Source of the DNA: Streptomyces sp. NBS 14/10
GTDB taxonomy: Bacteria; Actinomycetota; Actinomycetes; Streptomycetales; Streptomycetaceae
Assembly (NCBI RefSeq): GCF_002224125.1
Contig: NZ_NCSM01000011.1
Span: 511,321 to 575,320, forward strand
Length of the DNA: 64,000 nucleotides
Direction: 5' to 3'
The position numbers and the translations under genes are program-made. This document shows positions 45,848 to 54,437 of the stretch, one piece after another. Below the pieces are notes generated by a model. The model saw nothing but the letters and a program-made list of their open reading frames with translations. It searched no databases and was not told the origin of the DNA. Numbering within the stretch: the stretch's first letter is position 1; each line of letters begins with the position of its first letter.

Positions 45848-46657
45848 ATGACCAACAACCTTTCAGAAGACTTCCCCCAGCCCGCCCCCGGTGTGTCCGC
45901 GGGGCTGCTCGCCGGCCGGGTCGCGGTGGTCACCGGGGCCAGCGCCGGGATCGGCGCCGCGACCGCACGCCGCTTCGCCTCGGCCGGAGCGGCGGTCGCC
46001 CTGCTCGGCCGGCGGGCCTCGCTGCTGGAGGACCTCGCCGCGGACCTGCGCAAGGAAGGCTCCGCCGACGTCCTGCCCCTCGCCGTCGACGTCACCGACC
46101 CCGCCGCGTTGGCAACCGCCGCGGCGACGGTCCGTGGTGCTCTGGGCCGGCCCGACCTGGTCGTCGCCAATGCCGGGGTGATGCTCGGAGCGCCGTTCGA
46201 CGAGGCGGATACCACCGAGTGGGACCAGATGATCGACGTGAATCTTCGCGGCCTGCTGGCGACCGGCCGGGTCTTCGTCACCGACCTCCTCGCCGCGGCG
46301 GACGCCGGACAGGCCGCGGACCTGGTGAACCTCGGCTCGATCGCGGCCGAGGTGATCTTCGTCGACTACCCGGTCTACGGTGCGACCAAGGCCGCGGTCA
46401 CCCAGCTGACCCGCAACCTGCGCGCCTCGCTCGGACCCCGCGGCGTACGAGTGCGGTCCGTCGACCCGGCGTTCGCCATCACCGACCTCGGCGCTTCCAT
46501 CGCACACGAGGCCACTCGGGTGGGGCTGGACGAGATGCGGTCGGCGATCACGGCCATCACCGCCGAAGACGTGGCCGACGCGATCACGTACTCGGTGGCG
46601 GCGCCGGCCCGGGTCAACATCGCCGAGCTGACGGTCGTTCCCACCCAGCTCGGCTGA
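45848..46657 (+). CDS. short-chain dehydrogenase/reductase
   Basis: The protein is 269 aa from the ATG at 45848; ATG 45836 is equally possible and a frame from 45776 is less likely. The classical SDR motifs are present: VTGASAGIGAATA (NAD(P) binding), NAG in VVANAGVML, catalytic Ser in NLGSIAAE and Tyr-x3-Lys in YGATK. The C-terminus has VRVRSVDPAFAITDLG. The substrate is unknown. It ends at a strong pair of hairpins. Confidence 0.85.
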   Translation: MTNNLSEDFPQPAPGVSAGLLAGRVAVVTGASAGIGAATARRFASAGAAVALLGRRASLLEDLAADLRKEGSADVLPLAVDVTDPAALATAAATVRGALGRPDLVVANAGVMLGAPFDEADTTEWDQMIDVNLRGLLATGRVFVTDLLAAADAGQAADLVNLGSIAAEVIFVDYPVYGATKAAVTQLTRNLRASLGPRGVRVRSVDPAFAITDLGASIAHEATRVGLDEMRSAITAITAEDVADAITYSVAAPARVNIAELTVVPTQLG

Positions 46658-46703
46658 GAAACCGAGACCGTCAGTGCTCGATCGCCCGATCGACGCGTGG
46701 TGA

Positions 46704-46733
46704 GGGGGCCGGTACCGGCCGAGCGAGGCCCCC
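46704..46733. terminator. hairpin downstream of the SDR gene
   Basis: GGGGGCC (46704-46710) pairs with GGCCCCC (46727-46733). A smaller palindrome CCGGTACCGG sits inside it. It lies 46 bp after the SDR stop and is probably part of a bidirectional termination region. Confidence 0.45.
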
Positions 46734-46746
46734 CTTCCAGGGCCGA

Positions 46747-46782
46747 GCCGGTGTACGAGCTCAGCCGGCCTCGTACACCGGC
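46747..46782. terminator. 13-bp perfect inverted repeat at the end of the SnoaL-like gene
   Basis: GCCGGTGTACGAG (46747-46759) and CTCGTACACCGGC (46770-46782) pair perfectly with a 10-nt loop. The stem includes the last codons and spans the stop of the minus-strand gene at 46761. It is a good bidirectional terminator between convergent genes. Confidence 0.6.
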
Positions 46783-47228
46783 AGCCTGCCGTCCAAGTCC
46801 CCCGCGGACAGAACACGGGTCGAGTTGTGTTCGCGGACAATCCGCCACCCGTCCGGCGTTCGACGCCAGACCAACGAGGTAGTGGTACGGATGTCGGTTG
46901 CACCGTCAGGCGTGGTGATCCGCGCTACGAACGCCAGTGTCGACGCGGCCAGATGGTGGCTCGCGATGACGTGCGGGCCGTCGTCCACGGCATGGTGAGC
47001 GGACACCATCCGATCGAAGTGGGGCTCCCAGATCGAGCCGTAGCCGGTGGCCGTCGTGGCGACACGCTGCTCGGGGTCGAAGTCGTCGTAGAGGCGGAGG
47101 TCCGGAGAGTCGAAGTCGTAGAACTCGCCGAAGGTACGCCGGAAGTCGAACGGCGCGTCCCCCTCGTTGCGCTCCCAGCCGAACACCCATCTGCCGTGCA
47201 GCTCCGCAATCAATCGCTCATCGTTCAT
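46761..47228 (-). CDS. SnoaL-like/NTF2-fold protein
   Basis: The protein is 155 aa. It has the cone-shaped alpha+beta NTF2 pattern: ERLIAELHGRWVFGWE at the start, DLRLYDDFDPEQRVATTATGYGSIW in the middle (residues ~43-67), and C-terminal strands ending in SLVWRRTPDGWRIVREHNST. Such proteins are small ligand-binding cyclases, isomerases or accessory domains. Function cannot be assigned. It follows the M48 gene on the same strand after 79 bp. Confidence 0.75.
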   Translation of the reverse strand: MNDERLIAELHGRWVFGWERNEGDAPFDFRRTFGEFYDFDSPDLRLYDDFDPEQRVATTATGYGSIWEPHFDRMVSAHHAVDDGPHVIASHHLAASTLAFVARITTPDGATDIRTTTSLVWRRTPDGWRIVREHNSTRVLSAGDLDGRLPVYEAG

Positions 47229-47272
47229 GCCTCGACGCTAGGCTCGCGGAAGAGGTGCAGGAAGGGTCTGCC

Positions 47273-47288
47273 ACACCCACCCGGGTGT
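47273..47288. terminator. small hairpin after the M48-like gene
   Basis: ACACCC-accc-GGGTGT forms a 6-bp stem with a 4-nt loop, 20 bp downstream of the minus-strand M48 stop. It may separate it from the SnoaL-like gene. Confidence 0.35.
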
Positions 47289-47307
47289 CTCGGGACCGGA
47301 TCGCGTT

Positions 47308-48522
47308 CTACACGGAGATCGTGAGGAAGCCCATGAGTTCGCCTACAGCGGTGCTGATCACGGTGAGAGCGCAGCCCGCCATCATGACGACGGACACCAC
47401 CAACCGCCGTCGCTGCGCGCGGATCTGAGGGCCGTTGGTGAGCCAGGCGAGCCGGAGCGCCTTCTCCTCGCTCGAGTGCCTGGCCTGCAGCTCTCGGAGA
47501 AATGCCACCATATGGGCTGTGGTGTCGGCGTCCCGGCACGCCTCCGTGTCGGCCCGCAGTTCGTGGACCAGTGGGATAAGGCGTGCGGCGCGCCGTACGC
47601 TCAAGATCCCCAATGTGACCGTGCCCACGAAGCCGGCAGCGACGACCCCCGTATTCGCTGTCAACGCTGAAACCGTCGCCCCATCGACGAACGCGAGGAA
47701 CTGCCCGATGCCCGGACAGACGGCGAGAAGGCGTCGTGTGCCCGGGTCGCCGTGCCGCACATGGGAGATTTCGTGCAGCAGCCGGACCGTGGCCTTCGGA
47801 TCCCGGCGAAGTTGGGGCCGCCAGTGCGAAGGGATGATCACGATGTTGTCGGGATCCCGCAGATTCAACCGGATCTGCCGAGAGCCATGCCTCCAGGCGA
47901 AAGGGAGCATGCCCACCAGAGCACAGACGAGGAACACCATGAACATCGGGGTGTCGGTGAATTCGGAGAGGTCGTTCTGGAACACCGCTGCGGCAACCCC
48001 CAAGACAGCACCCGTCCCGTAGAGCAGCTTGTTTCGGGGCACGGTCCAATCGGCCAGCCGCCCCAGCCGCCCCGGTGTCGGGCGGGGAATGTGACGTGCC
48101 CGCAGGTTCGCCTTCTGGTCCCATACGCTCACGGCCCGCAGACGGTCGGGATCCAGCCCCGCGGAGACGAATGCCGCTCGCACCCGTTCCCATGCCGAGT
48201 CGGACCAGTCCACGGGGCGGTATTTCATCCCGCCGTGGCGATGGTCGTACGAACGCCTGGCCCAGACCTGCATCACGATGATCAGCACCGCCGCGAAGGG
48301 CAGACAGCCGACCGCGAGACCGTACAAGAGAACGGCGATGGGGTTGGCGACCGGGTCGCCGCCTTTCTGACCGATGACCACGACGACCAGGGGGAACAGC
48401 GCGAAGGGAGCGAGAATCACCGCCCACAGCGCGCGGTGAGCGCGGCTCAGCGAGTGCAGTTGCCGCGATCGGTGCGAGGAGAGCGGCGCGCCCGCGGCGG
48501 CGCGGTCGTCCACTGTCTCCAC
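47308..48522 (-). CDS. M48-like membrane zinc metalloprotease
   Basis: The protein is 404 aa from the GTG at 48522, just after the upstream stop; an ATG at 48567 (419 aa) would overlap that gene by 40 bp. Two N-terminal membrane segments (WAVILAPFALFPLVVVVIG; VLLYGLAVGCLPFAAVLIIVM) precede a soluble part. Two more segments follow near the middle (~145-190). The zinc motif is LLHEISHVRHGD (HEISH = HExxH), with a downstream ELRADTEACRDAD block giving the third ligand Glu. Two membrane helices lie after the catalytic motif. It resembles HtpX/BlaR-type M48/M56 peptidases. The coupled small protein upstream is a possible regulator or substrate. Confidence 0.7.
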   Translation of the reverse strand: METVDDRAAAGAPLSSHRSRQLHSLSRAHRALWAVILAPFALFPLVVVVIGQKGGDPVANPIAVLLYGLAVGCLPFAAVLIIVMQVWARRSYDHRHGGMKYRPVDWSDSAWERVRAAFVSAGLDPDRLRAVSVWDQKANLRARHIPRPTPGRLGRLADWTVPRNKLLYGTGAVLGVAAAVFQNDLSEFTDTPMFMVFLVCALVGMLPFAWRHGSRQIRLNLRDPDNIVIIPSHWRPQLRRDPKATVRLLHEISHVRHGDPGTRRLLAVCPGIGQFLAFVDGATVSALTANTGVVAAGFVGTVTLGILSVRRAARLIPLVHELRADTEACRDADTTAHMVAFLRELQARHSSEEKALRLAWLTNGPQIRAQRRRLVVSVVMMAGCALTVISTAVGELMGFLTISV

Positions 48523-48527
48523 GTCTG

Positions 48528-49025
48528 CTAGGCCGGGTCGACGGGTTGGCCCTCGGCGCGTGCCCATGCCTCCAGCTGGGACCGCACGATGAGGCGCAGC
48601 GTCTCCTCGTCGAGCTCTGCCGGCACGGCCAGCTGACGTGTGACGGCGTCGGCCACGTCGTCCGGGGAGTCCTCCCCCGGCTCGCTCCCGCGGAACAGCT
48701 TCACCACGAAGGTCAGCGCTTCCCGGATACCGCGCTCGACGGCCATGTCGGTCGCCACGGACACCACCTTGACCGCGATCTGGCCGAGCAGAGTAAGTCC
48801 GATCCCGAGGAAGACATGGGTGTCGGCAATGCCCGCATCGGCGTCGTCCGCCAGCGCCGAATCCTCCCCCGGGATACGGCCGCTCTCCCGCATGTCCTCA
48901 GCGAACTCCGAGAACAGATCCTCTCGGTCCTCCGGAGCCACCACTGCGGCCGACGCGTCGACCATGGCGAGAATCCGCTCGATATCAACGTCCCTTGCCC
49001 CCTGCACGGTTCCCCCTCGCGGCAC
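48528..49025 (-). CDS. hypothetical protein coupled to the M48-like protease
   Basis: The protein is 165 aa. I do not recognise a family. It begins with an acidic helical part (VDIERILAMVDASAAVVAPEDREDLFSEFAEDM, residues ~13-45). A weak hydrophobic helix follows (HVFLGIGLTLLGQIAVKVVSVATDM, about 69-93). A basic segment (VKLFRGSEP) and a C-terminal helix end the protein. Its stop is within 6 bp of the M48 start, so the two are surely co-translated. It might be a membrane anchor, an inhibitor or a substrate. Confidence 0.65.
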   Translation of the reverse strand: MPRGGTVQGARDVDIERILAMVDASAAVVAPEDREDLFSEFAEDMRESGRIPGEDSALADDADAGIADTHVFLGIGLTLLGQIAVKVVSVATDMAVERGIREALTFVVKLFRGSEPGEDSPDDVADAVTRQLAVPAELDEETLRLIVRSQLEAWARAEGQPVDPA

Positions 49026-49142
49026 ACTTCACGTGCGCATCAGGCGCCCTGGCGCCTCATAAATGATGCTTAAGAGCGTATCGTCGTGATCTTGACCTCT
49101 TGGGGGGATTTCCCACATTCCCGGGCTTCCACGCCCGAAAGG

Positions 49143-51428
49143 TCACACGCGCACCGCCCACAGTGTGCCGCCGTCGTCGAGGAACACGATCGAGTCGCCG
49201 CTCGCGGCAGGCTCGCTCATGGACGTGCTGTCGAACTGGCCTGTCCAGAGCGTGCGGCCGTGCTCCACTCCGACGATCCGCACCCTGGTCCAGCGCTGGA
49301 ACACTCGTGCCTGCTCTGTCCCGGAGAGCAGGGCGTATTTGCTGGTGGTCTGCACTCTCTGAGTGTCGGCCTGCCACCGTTTTGTGCCGTCGTCGGCGGC
49401 CACGCACACCGGTCCCGATCCCGTGGGCAGGACGAACCCGCCCGCCACGCTGGTCGTCGCCTGTTCCTTCAGGCCAACCTCTTGGTACGTACTGCCGTAG
49501 GTCCAGATCTGCTCGCCGGTGAGTCCGTTCAGTGCGGTCGGTTTCCGGCGGGGTCCCGCGGCCAGCGGAAGGAACACCGTGGTGCCCGACACCAGCTCGT
49601 CGAGCGGCTGGAAGGCCCCGGTGGTGAAGGTGTCCGGTTTGGTCTTCTGGAACGGGCTCCGCCACATCACCTCACCGGTGTCCGCCTTGCGGCAGACGAG
49701 GTCGACGGGGACTGTCCTGCCCTCCTCGTAGCAGAGCAGGCCCTCACCCAGGGGCTGCGCCAGGTCGCCCTGCGGCTGGAAGCCGGAACGTGTCCACAGC
49801 TTCTTGCCCGTCTTGCCGAGCAGCGCGATTCCGCCGCCGCAGAGGATCAGGTCGCCGGCCAGGATCCATGTGGCGTCGTAGGGGGAGGACACGTCGGTCG
49901 CCCATCGCTCGTTGCCGGTGCGCGGATCGATTCCGCTCACGCGACCGCCCTCTCCGGTGATCAGCAGGCCGCTGGGCCGGTGCACTTCCAGCCCCATGGC
50001 GCTGTTGGAGACCGAATGCTGCCACCGGCGCTCGCCGGTGGCAGCGTCGAAGGCGTGCACCTGTCCGCCTTTGTTATCGGAGTACCGAGTCAGGGCGATC
50101 AGCGTGCCGCCGACGACCGTGAAGCGTGTTTCCCGGGACCAGGCCGCGTCGAGGGACTTCTTCCACAGACGCTTACCGGTGGCAAGGTCGAAGGTGTGGA
50201 GCGCGGCGGTCTCCTTGTAGTAGTGACCGGCGGCCACATGACACCGGCCGTCGGCCAGGACGACGTCCGGACCGTCGGAGTTGATCAGGTCGACGTCTGC
50301 GATCTTCTGCGACCAGGAGACCGGATCCCGCTCGGGGTCGCCGGTCAGGTACATCGCCGCCGCCCCTCCGGCGACCGCGACCGCGGCGACGCCCGCGCCC
50401 CCCAGGAGCAGGCTGCGCCGGCTCATGCCTGTTCCACCGGGCGGCGCGGCGGGCGCCTGAACCGTGGATGCCGCCGCGAGATCGTCGGACACGGAGGCAG
50501 CCGCAGGCGGTGAGCTCGCCCCGCGCTCCTCCCGGTCGGCGACGGTGGGGGTGTAGCGAACCGCGGGTACGGCCTGCCGCACACCATCCAAGCGCCGCAG
50601 CTCGTCGGCGAGCGCGGTGGCCGATTCGTATCGCTCGCGCGGGTCCTTGGCCAGCAGCCGGCCGACCAGCCGGTCCCACGGAGCGGAGACGCCGGACACG
50701 AGGCTGCTCGGCGCGGGGGGCGGATCGTGAAGGTGCGCCGTGATGTACCCGAGGGTGTCCGGAGCGTCGAACGGCAGCCGCCCCGTGAGCAGTTCGAACA
50801 GCACACACCCGAGGGAGTACAGGTCGCTGCGCTGCTCGGGGCGCCCGCGTGCCTGCTCCGGCGCCATGTACGAGGCCGTGCCCACCATGAACCCGGTCTG
50901 GGTCAGCCGGTCACCGGTAGCCGAGGCGTCGGCGGCGCGGGCGATCCCGAAGTCGAGCACCTTCAGGCCGCCCGAGGCCGCAACGAACAGATTCGCGGGC
51001 TTGATGTCGCGGTGGAGGATGCCGGCGCCATGCGCCTCCCCCAGCGCGTCGCACACCTGGGCCCCCCACCGCGCCACCTGCTCCTCGCCGACAGGTCCAC
51101 GCCGGACAACGGCGTCCAGGCCCTCGCCCCGGAGCAGTTCCATCACGAGGAACGGCGTCGTGCCCTGGCCGGTGGTTGCCTCACCGAGGTCGTGGACGGT
51201 CACGATATGGGGATGCTGAAGCGCGGCGGTGATCCGCGCCTCCCGCAGAAACCGGGCGCGCGCCTCGTCGGCCCGACTGCCGCCACCCGCAAGGATCGAG
51301 ATCACCTTGACCGCGACCGGCCGCCGCAGACTGGTGTCCTGCGCCTCCCACACCTCCCCCATCCCGCCGCGCCCCAGCGGGCGCACCAGGCGGTAGCGGT
51401 CAGCGAGTATCTGATCCCGGTCGTCCAC
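49143..51428 (-). CDS. Ser/Thr protein kinase with extracytoplasmic PQQ-like beta-propeller (third)
   Basis: The protein is 761 aa. The kinase domain is at residues ~12-275: LGRGGMGEVW (18-27), Lys41, HRDIKPAN (139-146), DFG (159-161), activation loop TGFMVGTASYMAPEQA. An Ala/Pro linker leads to MSRRSLLLGGAGVAAVAVAG (about 335-355), the single membrane helix. Propeller blades with repeated FDxATGxRxW units (FDLATGKRLW, FDAATGERRW) make up the outside part. It is more divergent from the two kinases at 23-28 kb than they are from each other. Minus-strand neighbours are the small hypothetical and M48 genes. Confidence 0.87.
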   Translation of the reverse strand: MDDRDQILADRYRLVRPLGRGGMGEVWEAQDTSLRRPVAVKVISILAGGGSRADEARARFLREARITAALQHPHIVTVHDLGEATTGQGTTPFLVMELLRGEGLDAVVRRGPVGEEQVARWGAQVCDALGEAHGAGILHRDIKPANLFVAASGGLKVLDFGIARAADASATGDRLTQTGFMVGTASYMAPEQARGRPEQRSDLYSLGCVLFELLTGRLPFDAPDTLGYITAHLHDPPPAPSSLVSGVSAPWDRLVGRLLAKDPRERYESATALADELRRLDGVRQAVPAVRYTPTVADREERGASSPPAAASVSDDLAAASTVQAPAAPPGGTGMSRRSLLLGGAGVAAVAVAGGAAAMYLTGDPERDPVSWSQKIADVDLINSDGPDVVLADGRCHVAAGHYYKETAALHTFDLATGKRLWKKSLDAAWSRETRFTVVGGTLIALTRYSDNKGGQVHAFDAATGERRWQHSVSNSAMGLEVHRPSGLLITGEGGRVSGIDPRTGNERWATDVSSPYDATWILAGDLILCGGGIALLGKTGKKLWTRSGFQPQGDLAQPLGEGLLCYEEGRTVPVDLVCRKADTGEVMWRSPFQKTKPDTFTTGAFQPLDELVSGTTVFLPLAAGPRRKPTALNGLTGEQIWTYGSTYQEVGLKEQATTSVAGGFVLPTGSGPVCVAADDGTKRWQADTQRVQTTSKYALLSGTEQARVFQRWTRVRIVGVEHGRTLWTGQFDSTSMSEPAASGDSIVFLDDGGTLWAVRV

Positions 51429-51560
51429 AGCCCCAAGTCCCCCGGTGGTAAGCGGTTCTCACACGGCAGCGTTGATCGTAGACCGCGCCCCCGATGACAC
51501 AGGACCCGGGCGACAGCGGACATCGCCCGGCCACTCCGCCCGGGCATCAACTACAAATCC

Positions 51561-51597
51561 TTGACTGCTCAAGCTCCTGATATGCTTGAGCAGTCAA
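51561..51597. promoter_or_regulatory. perfect 14-bp inverted repeat, probable MarR operator/promoter
   Basis: TTGACTGCTCAAGC (51561-51574) and GCTTGAGCAGTCAA (51584-51597) are exact inverted copies around a 9-bp spacer. The left arm begins with TTGACT, a good -35 box. The right arm touches the ribosome site AAGGAGG (51596-51602). A repressor bound here would block its own gene. Confidence 0.8.
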
Positions 51598-51607
51598 GGA
51601 GGTGGCA

Positions 51608-52063
51608 ATGAGTGATGCGCTGGACGCGTCGCTGCGTCTTGTGAGGGCCCAGACGGCCCTGGTGAAGCGGTTCGACGCGAGTCTGGGAGGGCTGCACGGG
51701 GTGAGCCTGGCCGACTTCACGATGCTGCTGCGTCTGGGGCAGGCGCCCGGCGGTCGGATGCGCCGGGTGGATCTGGCTGAGGCGCTGGGTCTGACCGCCT
51801 CCGGGGTGACCCGGGGGCTGGCGCCGCTGGAGCGGATCGGGCTGGTGACGCGCGAGACGGACGCCCGTGACGGCCGGGTGGCCTACGCCACGCTGACCGA
51901 CACCGGCCGCGCACGTCTGACGGACATGCTCGCCACGGCGGAGCAGATCGCCGCCGAGATCTTCGCCGCGCCCCCGTGGAGCGAGCAGGACATCGGCCGG
52001 CTGTCCGCGCTGCTGACGCACCTGGGCGGCACCGGCCTGCCCGGCCACACCCTCGCCCCGTAA
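51608..52063 (+). CDS. MarR-family transcriptional regulator
   Basis: The protein is 151 aa. ATG 51608 is placed 5 bp after AAGGAGG; GTG 51602 overlaps that ribosome site. The winged helix-turn-helix covers about residues 35-100 (RRVDLAEALGLTASGVTRGLAPLERIGLVTRETDARDGR). It probably represses itself through the palindrome just upstream. It lies directly ahead of a ruined DrrAB-type transporter, which was presumably its original target. Confidence 0.88.
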   Translation: MSDALDASLRLVRAQTALVKRFDASLGGLHGVSLADFTMLLRLGQAPGGRMRRVDLAEALGLTASGVTRGLAPLERIGLVTRETDARDGRVAYATLTDTGRARLTDMLATAEQIAAEIFAAPPWSEQDIGRLSALLTHLGGTGLPGHTLAP

Positions 52064-52130
52064 CGCCCGGCATGCCTCCCGACGCATGCCTCTCGAGGGA
52101 TGTCTCATCCGCACCCCGGAGAACTCCCAC

Positions 52131-52892
52131 ATGAAACCAACCCCCGCCCCTCGCCCCGGCAGCCATCCGTACGGAGTGTCTGCGTAAGGTCTATCCGCGC
52201 GCCAACACCCTGGACCGCGCGCTCACCGTCGCGGACAACCTCGCCTTCCGCGGCCGCTACTTCGGCATGCCCGCCCCAGCCGCCCGCCGCCGCGCGCTCG
52301 AACTGCTGGAGCGCTTCGGCCTCGCCGACAAGGCCGGCGCCAAAGCCCACCAGCTCTCCGGCGGCCAGGCCCGCCGCGTCATGATCGGCCGGGCCCTGAT
52401 GCACCTGCCGGAGGTGCTCTTCCTCGACGAACCCACCGCGGGCGTCGACCCGCAGGCCCGCGACGACCTCTGGCAGATCACCGCAAGCCTGAACGAGACC
52501 GGCCAGACCGTGGTATCGACCACCCACTACCTCGACGAGGCCGAGGCCCTGTGCCGGCGCCTGGCCGTCATCGACCACGGGCACCTGCTCGCCTGCGACA
52601 CCCCTGAGGCGATCAAGGCGTCCAGCGGAGCGCAGACGGTCATCACCGTCCACTACGACACCGATGCCACCCCGGCCACCGACGCCCTCCACAGCATCCC
52701 CGGCGGCCCCCATGACGTGGCGGTCGACGGCCCGACCGTACGGGTGCGCACCACACATCCCGACGGCATCCTGGGCCACCTGCTGCGCGCCGGCAGCGCG
52801 GCCGGCCTCAGCGTCCGCGACGCCACCACCACACCCCCCACAGCCTGCAGACCGCCTTCCTCACCCTGACCGGACGTGACTACACGCCATGA
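52131..52892 (+). pseudogene. DrrA-type ABC transporter ATPase, decayed
   Basis: The original start is probably ATG 52131, but that frame stops at TAA near 52183-52185. The family N-terminus (AIRTECLRKVYP, from 52162) reappears one frame over, then jumps directly to ANTLDRALTVADNLAFRGRYF, so Walker A and the Q-loop are deleted. The signature SGGQARR, Walker B VLFLDEPTAGVDP and H-loop STTHYLDEAE remain. A second shift near 52838-52845 puts the natural end SLQTAFLTLTGRDYTP out of frame. It cannot be a working ATPase. The true stop would have overlapped the permease start (ATGA, 52889-52892). Confidence 0.85.
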
Positions 52893-53323
52893 GCACCGCG
52901 ACCCCCCTCGCCACCACCCCCCGCCCGCTATCGTCCCCAGGGCCGCCTGGCACGCCTACCGCGCGCGACCTCCACGTCCTGGGCCGCAACCTGCCCGCGC
53001 TGCTCATCCAGGTCGGCCTCCAGCCGCTGCTGTTCACCTTCGCCTTCGCCTACGTCATGCCCAGCACCGGCAGCGGACTCGGCGGCGCGACCTCGTTCTC
53101 CACCGTCCTGCTGCCCGGCCTGATCGCCAGCACCCTCACCTTGCAGAGCATCATGTCCGTCACCGGGCCTCTGGCCGCCGAACTCGGCCCCGGCCGCGAG
53201 ATCACCGACCGCGCCCTGGCGCCCCTGCCCGTCTGGGCCCTGGGCCTGCAGTGTCATGCCGCTCATTCTCCCCTGGCTGTCCGTGAGCCGACGCGCACCG
53301 CCGTCCATCACGGGTGTGAGTAG
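52889..53323 (+). pseudogene. DrrB-type ABC transporter permease, truncated
   Basis: The frame codes for 144 aa. TARDLHVLGRNLPALLIQVGLQPLLFTFAFAYVMP and the first two membrane segments are clear (about residues 25-60). The family continues well past APLPVWALGLQ, but here an unrelated 25-residue tail follows and the frame ends. Upstream, residues ~14-23 are read in a shifted frame, as WHAYR is visible in frame 52876. Together with the broken ATPase it marks a dead transporter locus. Confidence 0.8.
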
Positions 53324-53379
53324 TTGCGGTACAGAAAGTGCTGCCGAGATTGATCTTGGCGTGAGATAGGTTGCCCGCC

Positions 53380-53928
53380 ATGACTGGACTGGAGTCCGTT
53401 CCCTGGCCACCTGCCCCGATCAAGACCGAGCGGCTCGTGCTCCGCGAGTCCGAGGCCCGGGACCGTGCGGCGTTCATCGAGCTGTTCGCCTCGCCAGAGG
53501 TGGGCGCCTATCTGGGCGGCCCTCGACCGCGTGATGAGTTGGAGCGTACGTTGCCTCAGACGCCCGGGAAGCGCCCGGGCCTTTTCGTGATCGAGCTTGA
53601 CGGAGCGGTGATCGGCACCATCGAGCTCAACCGGCGTGACGCGGAGCGTCGTAGTCGTGTCCGTCCGGATGCCGGGGAGGCCGAACTCGGCTATCTGCTC
53701 CTGCCAGAGGCATGGGGACGCGGGTACGCCGCCGAGGCGTGCGCGGCGGTGCTCGGCTGGTTCGCCGACGCGCTTCCCAGCGAGCCGGTGGTGCTCTGCA
53801 CCCAGACCGCCAACGACCGCTCAATGCGCCTCGCGGCGAAGCTGGGGTTCACCGAGGTGCAACGGTACGAGGCGTGGGGCGCCGAACAGTGGATGGGCAT
53901 GTGGTCCCCGACCACGCCGCCCGGTTGA
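53380..53928 (+). CDS. GNAT-family N-acetyltransferase
   Basis: The protein is 182 aa from ATG 53380; TTG 53371 is an alternative. It is a RimJ/RimL-type acetyltransferase: IKTERLVLRESEARDRAAFIEL at the start, acetyl-CoA motif AELGYLLLPEAWGRGYAAEAC near residues 107-128, and NDRSMRLAAKLGFTEVQRYE (~146-165). The substrate is unknown. It has its own promoter after the dead transporter. Confidence 0.87.
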   Translation: MTGLESVPWPPAPIKTERLVLRESEARDRAAFIELFASPEVGAYLGGPRPRDELERTLPQTPGKRPGLFVIELDGAVIGTIELNRRDAERRSRVRPDAGEAELGYLLLPEAWGRGYAAEACAAVLGWFADALPSEPVVLCTQTANDRSMRLAAKLGFTEVQRYEAWGAEQWMGMWSPTTPPG

Positions 53929-54038
53929 ACCCGTGCTCCAGCGGGCTAGGCCGCCAGGTCCGAGGTCATCACATCAAGGCGGAGGCGGCCCAGTGACCGG
54001 CTTCGGCAACCAGGGGCCGCCCCGCGCTGAGTTTCGGA

Positions 54039-54437
54039 TCAAGCCGCGCACGGAGGCTTCAGTGGCCACGGGCATGTCCAGATGACCGACGCCCAGGCCT
54101 CACCCACCGAACCGTTGTACTCGCAGGCATACGCGGAGATCCTGCCCTTCGCACGCTGGACCCTTGCCGATTCATCGCATTTGCGGCACGCGGTCTGCTG
54201 ATCGCCACCGAAATGCCCCCATGGAACAGATCCTGGTTGAGGGCGCGACGACGAGCAGTAGGCGAGCGCCCCCACATCACCGCTGCCCGCGGGGCGGGTG
54301 GCCTGGGCGGCGGCGACCGCTGCCGGTGAAACTGTGAGGCCGGCGAAGGCAAGCCCGACTGCTGCCGCGCCCACAGCGAACGGGGTACGCCGCGTGAAGG
54401 GCCGGAGGCGCACGCTCAGTAATTTACGCGAACTCAT
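54039..54437 (-). CDS. small secreted Cys-rich hypothetical protein
   Basis: The protein is 132 aa. The N-terminal 48 residues are a signal peptide (FAVGAAAVGLAFAGLTVSPAAVAAAQA). The mature part has six Cys (YCSSS, TACRKCDES, YACEYN, IWTCPW, PPCAA), suggesting disulfides. I do not recognise a family. Codon 6 is TTA (54420-54422), so it may be bldA-dependent and expressed late in growth. Its start is followed upstream by a long gene-poor region. Confidence 0.6.
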   Translation of the reverse strand: MSSRKLLSVRLRPFTRRTPFAVGAAAVGLAFAGLTVSPAAVAAAQATRPAGSGDVGALAYCSSSRPQPGSVPWGHFGGDQQTACRKCDESARVQRAKGRISAYACEYNGSVGEAWASVIWTCPWPLKPPCAA

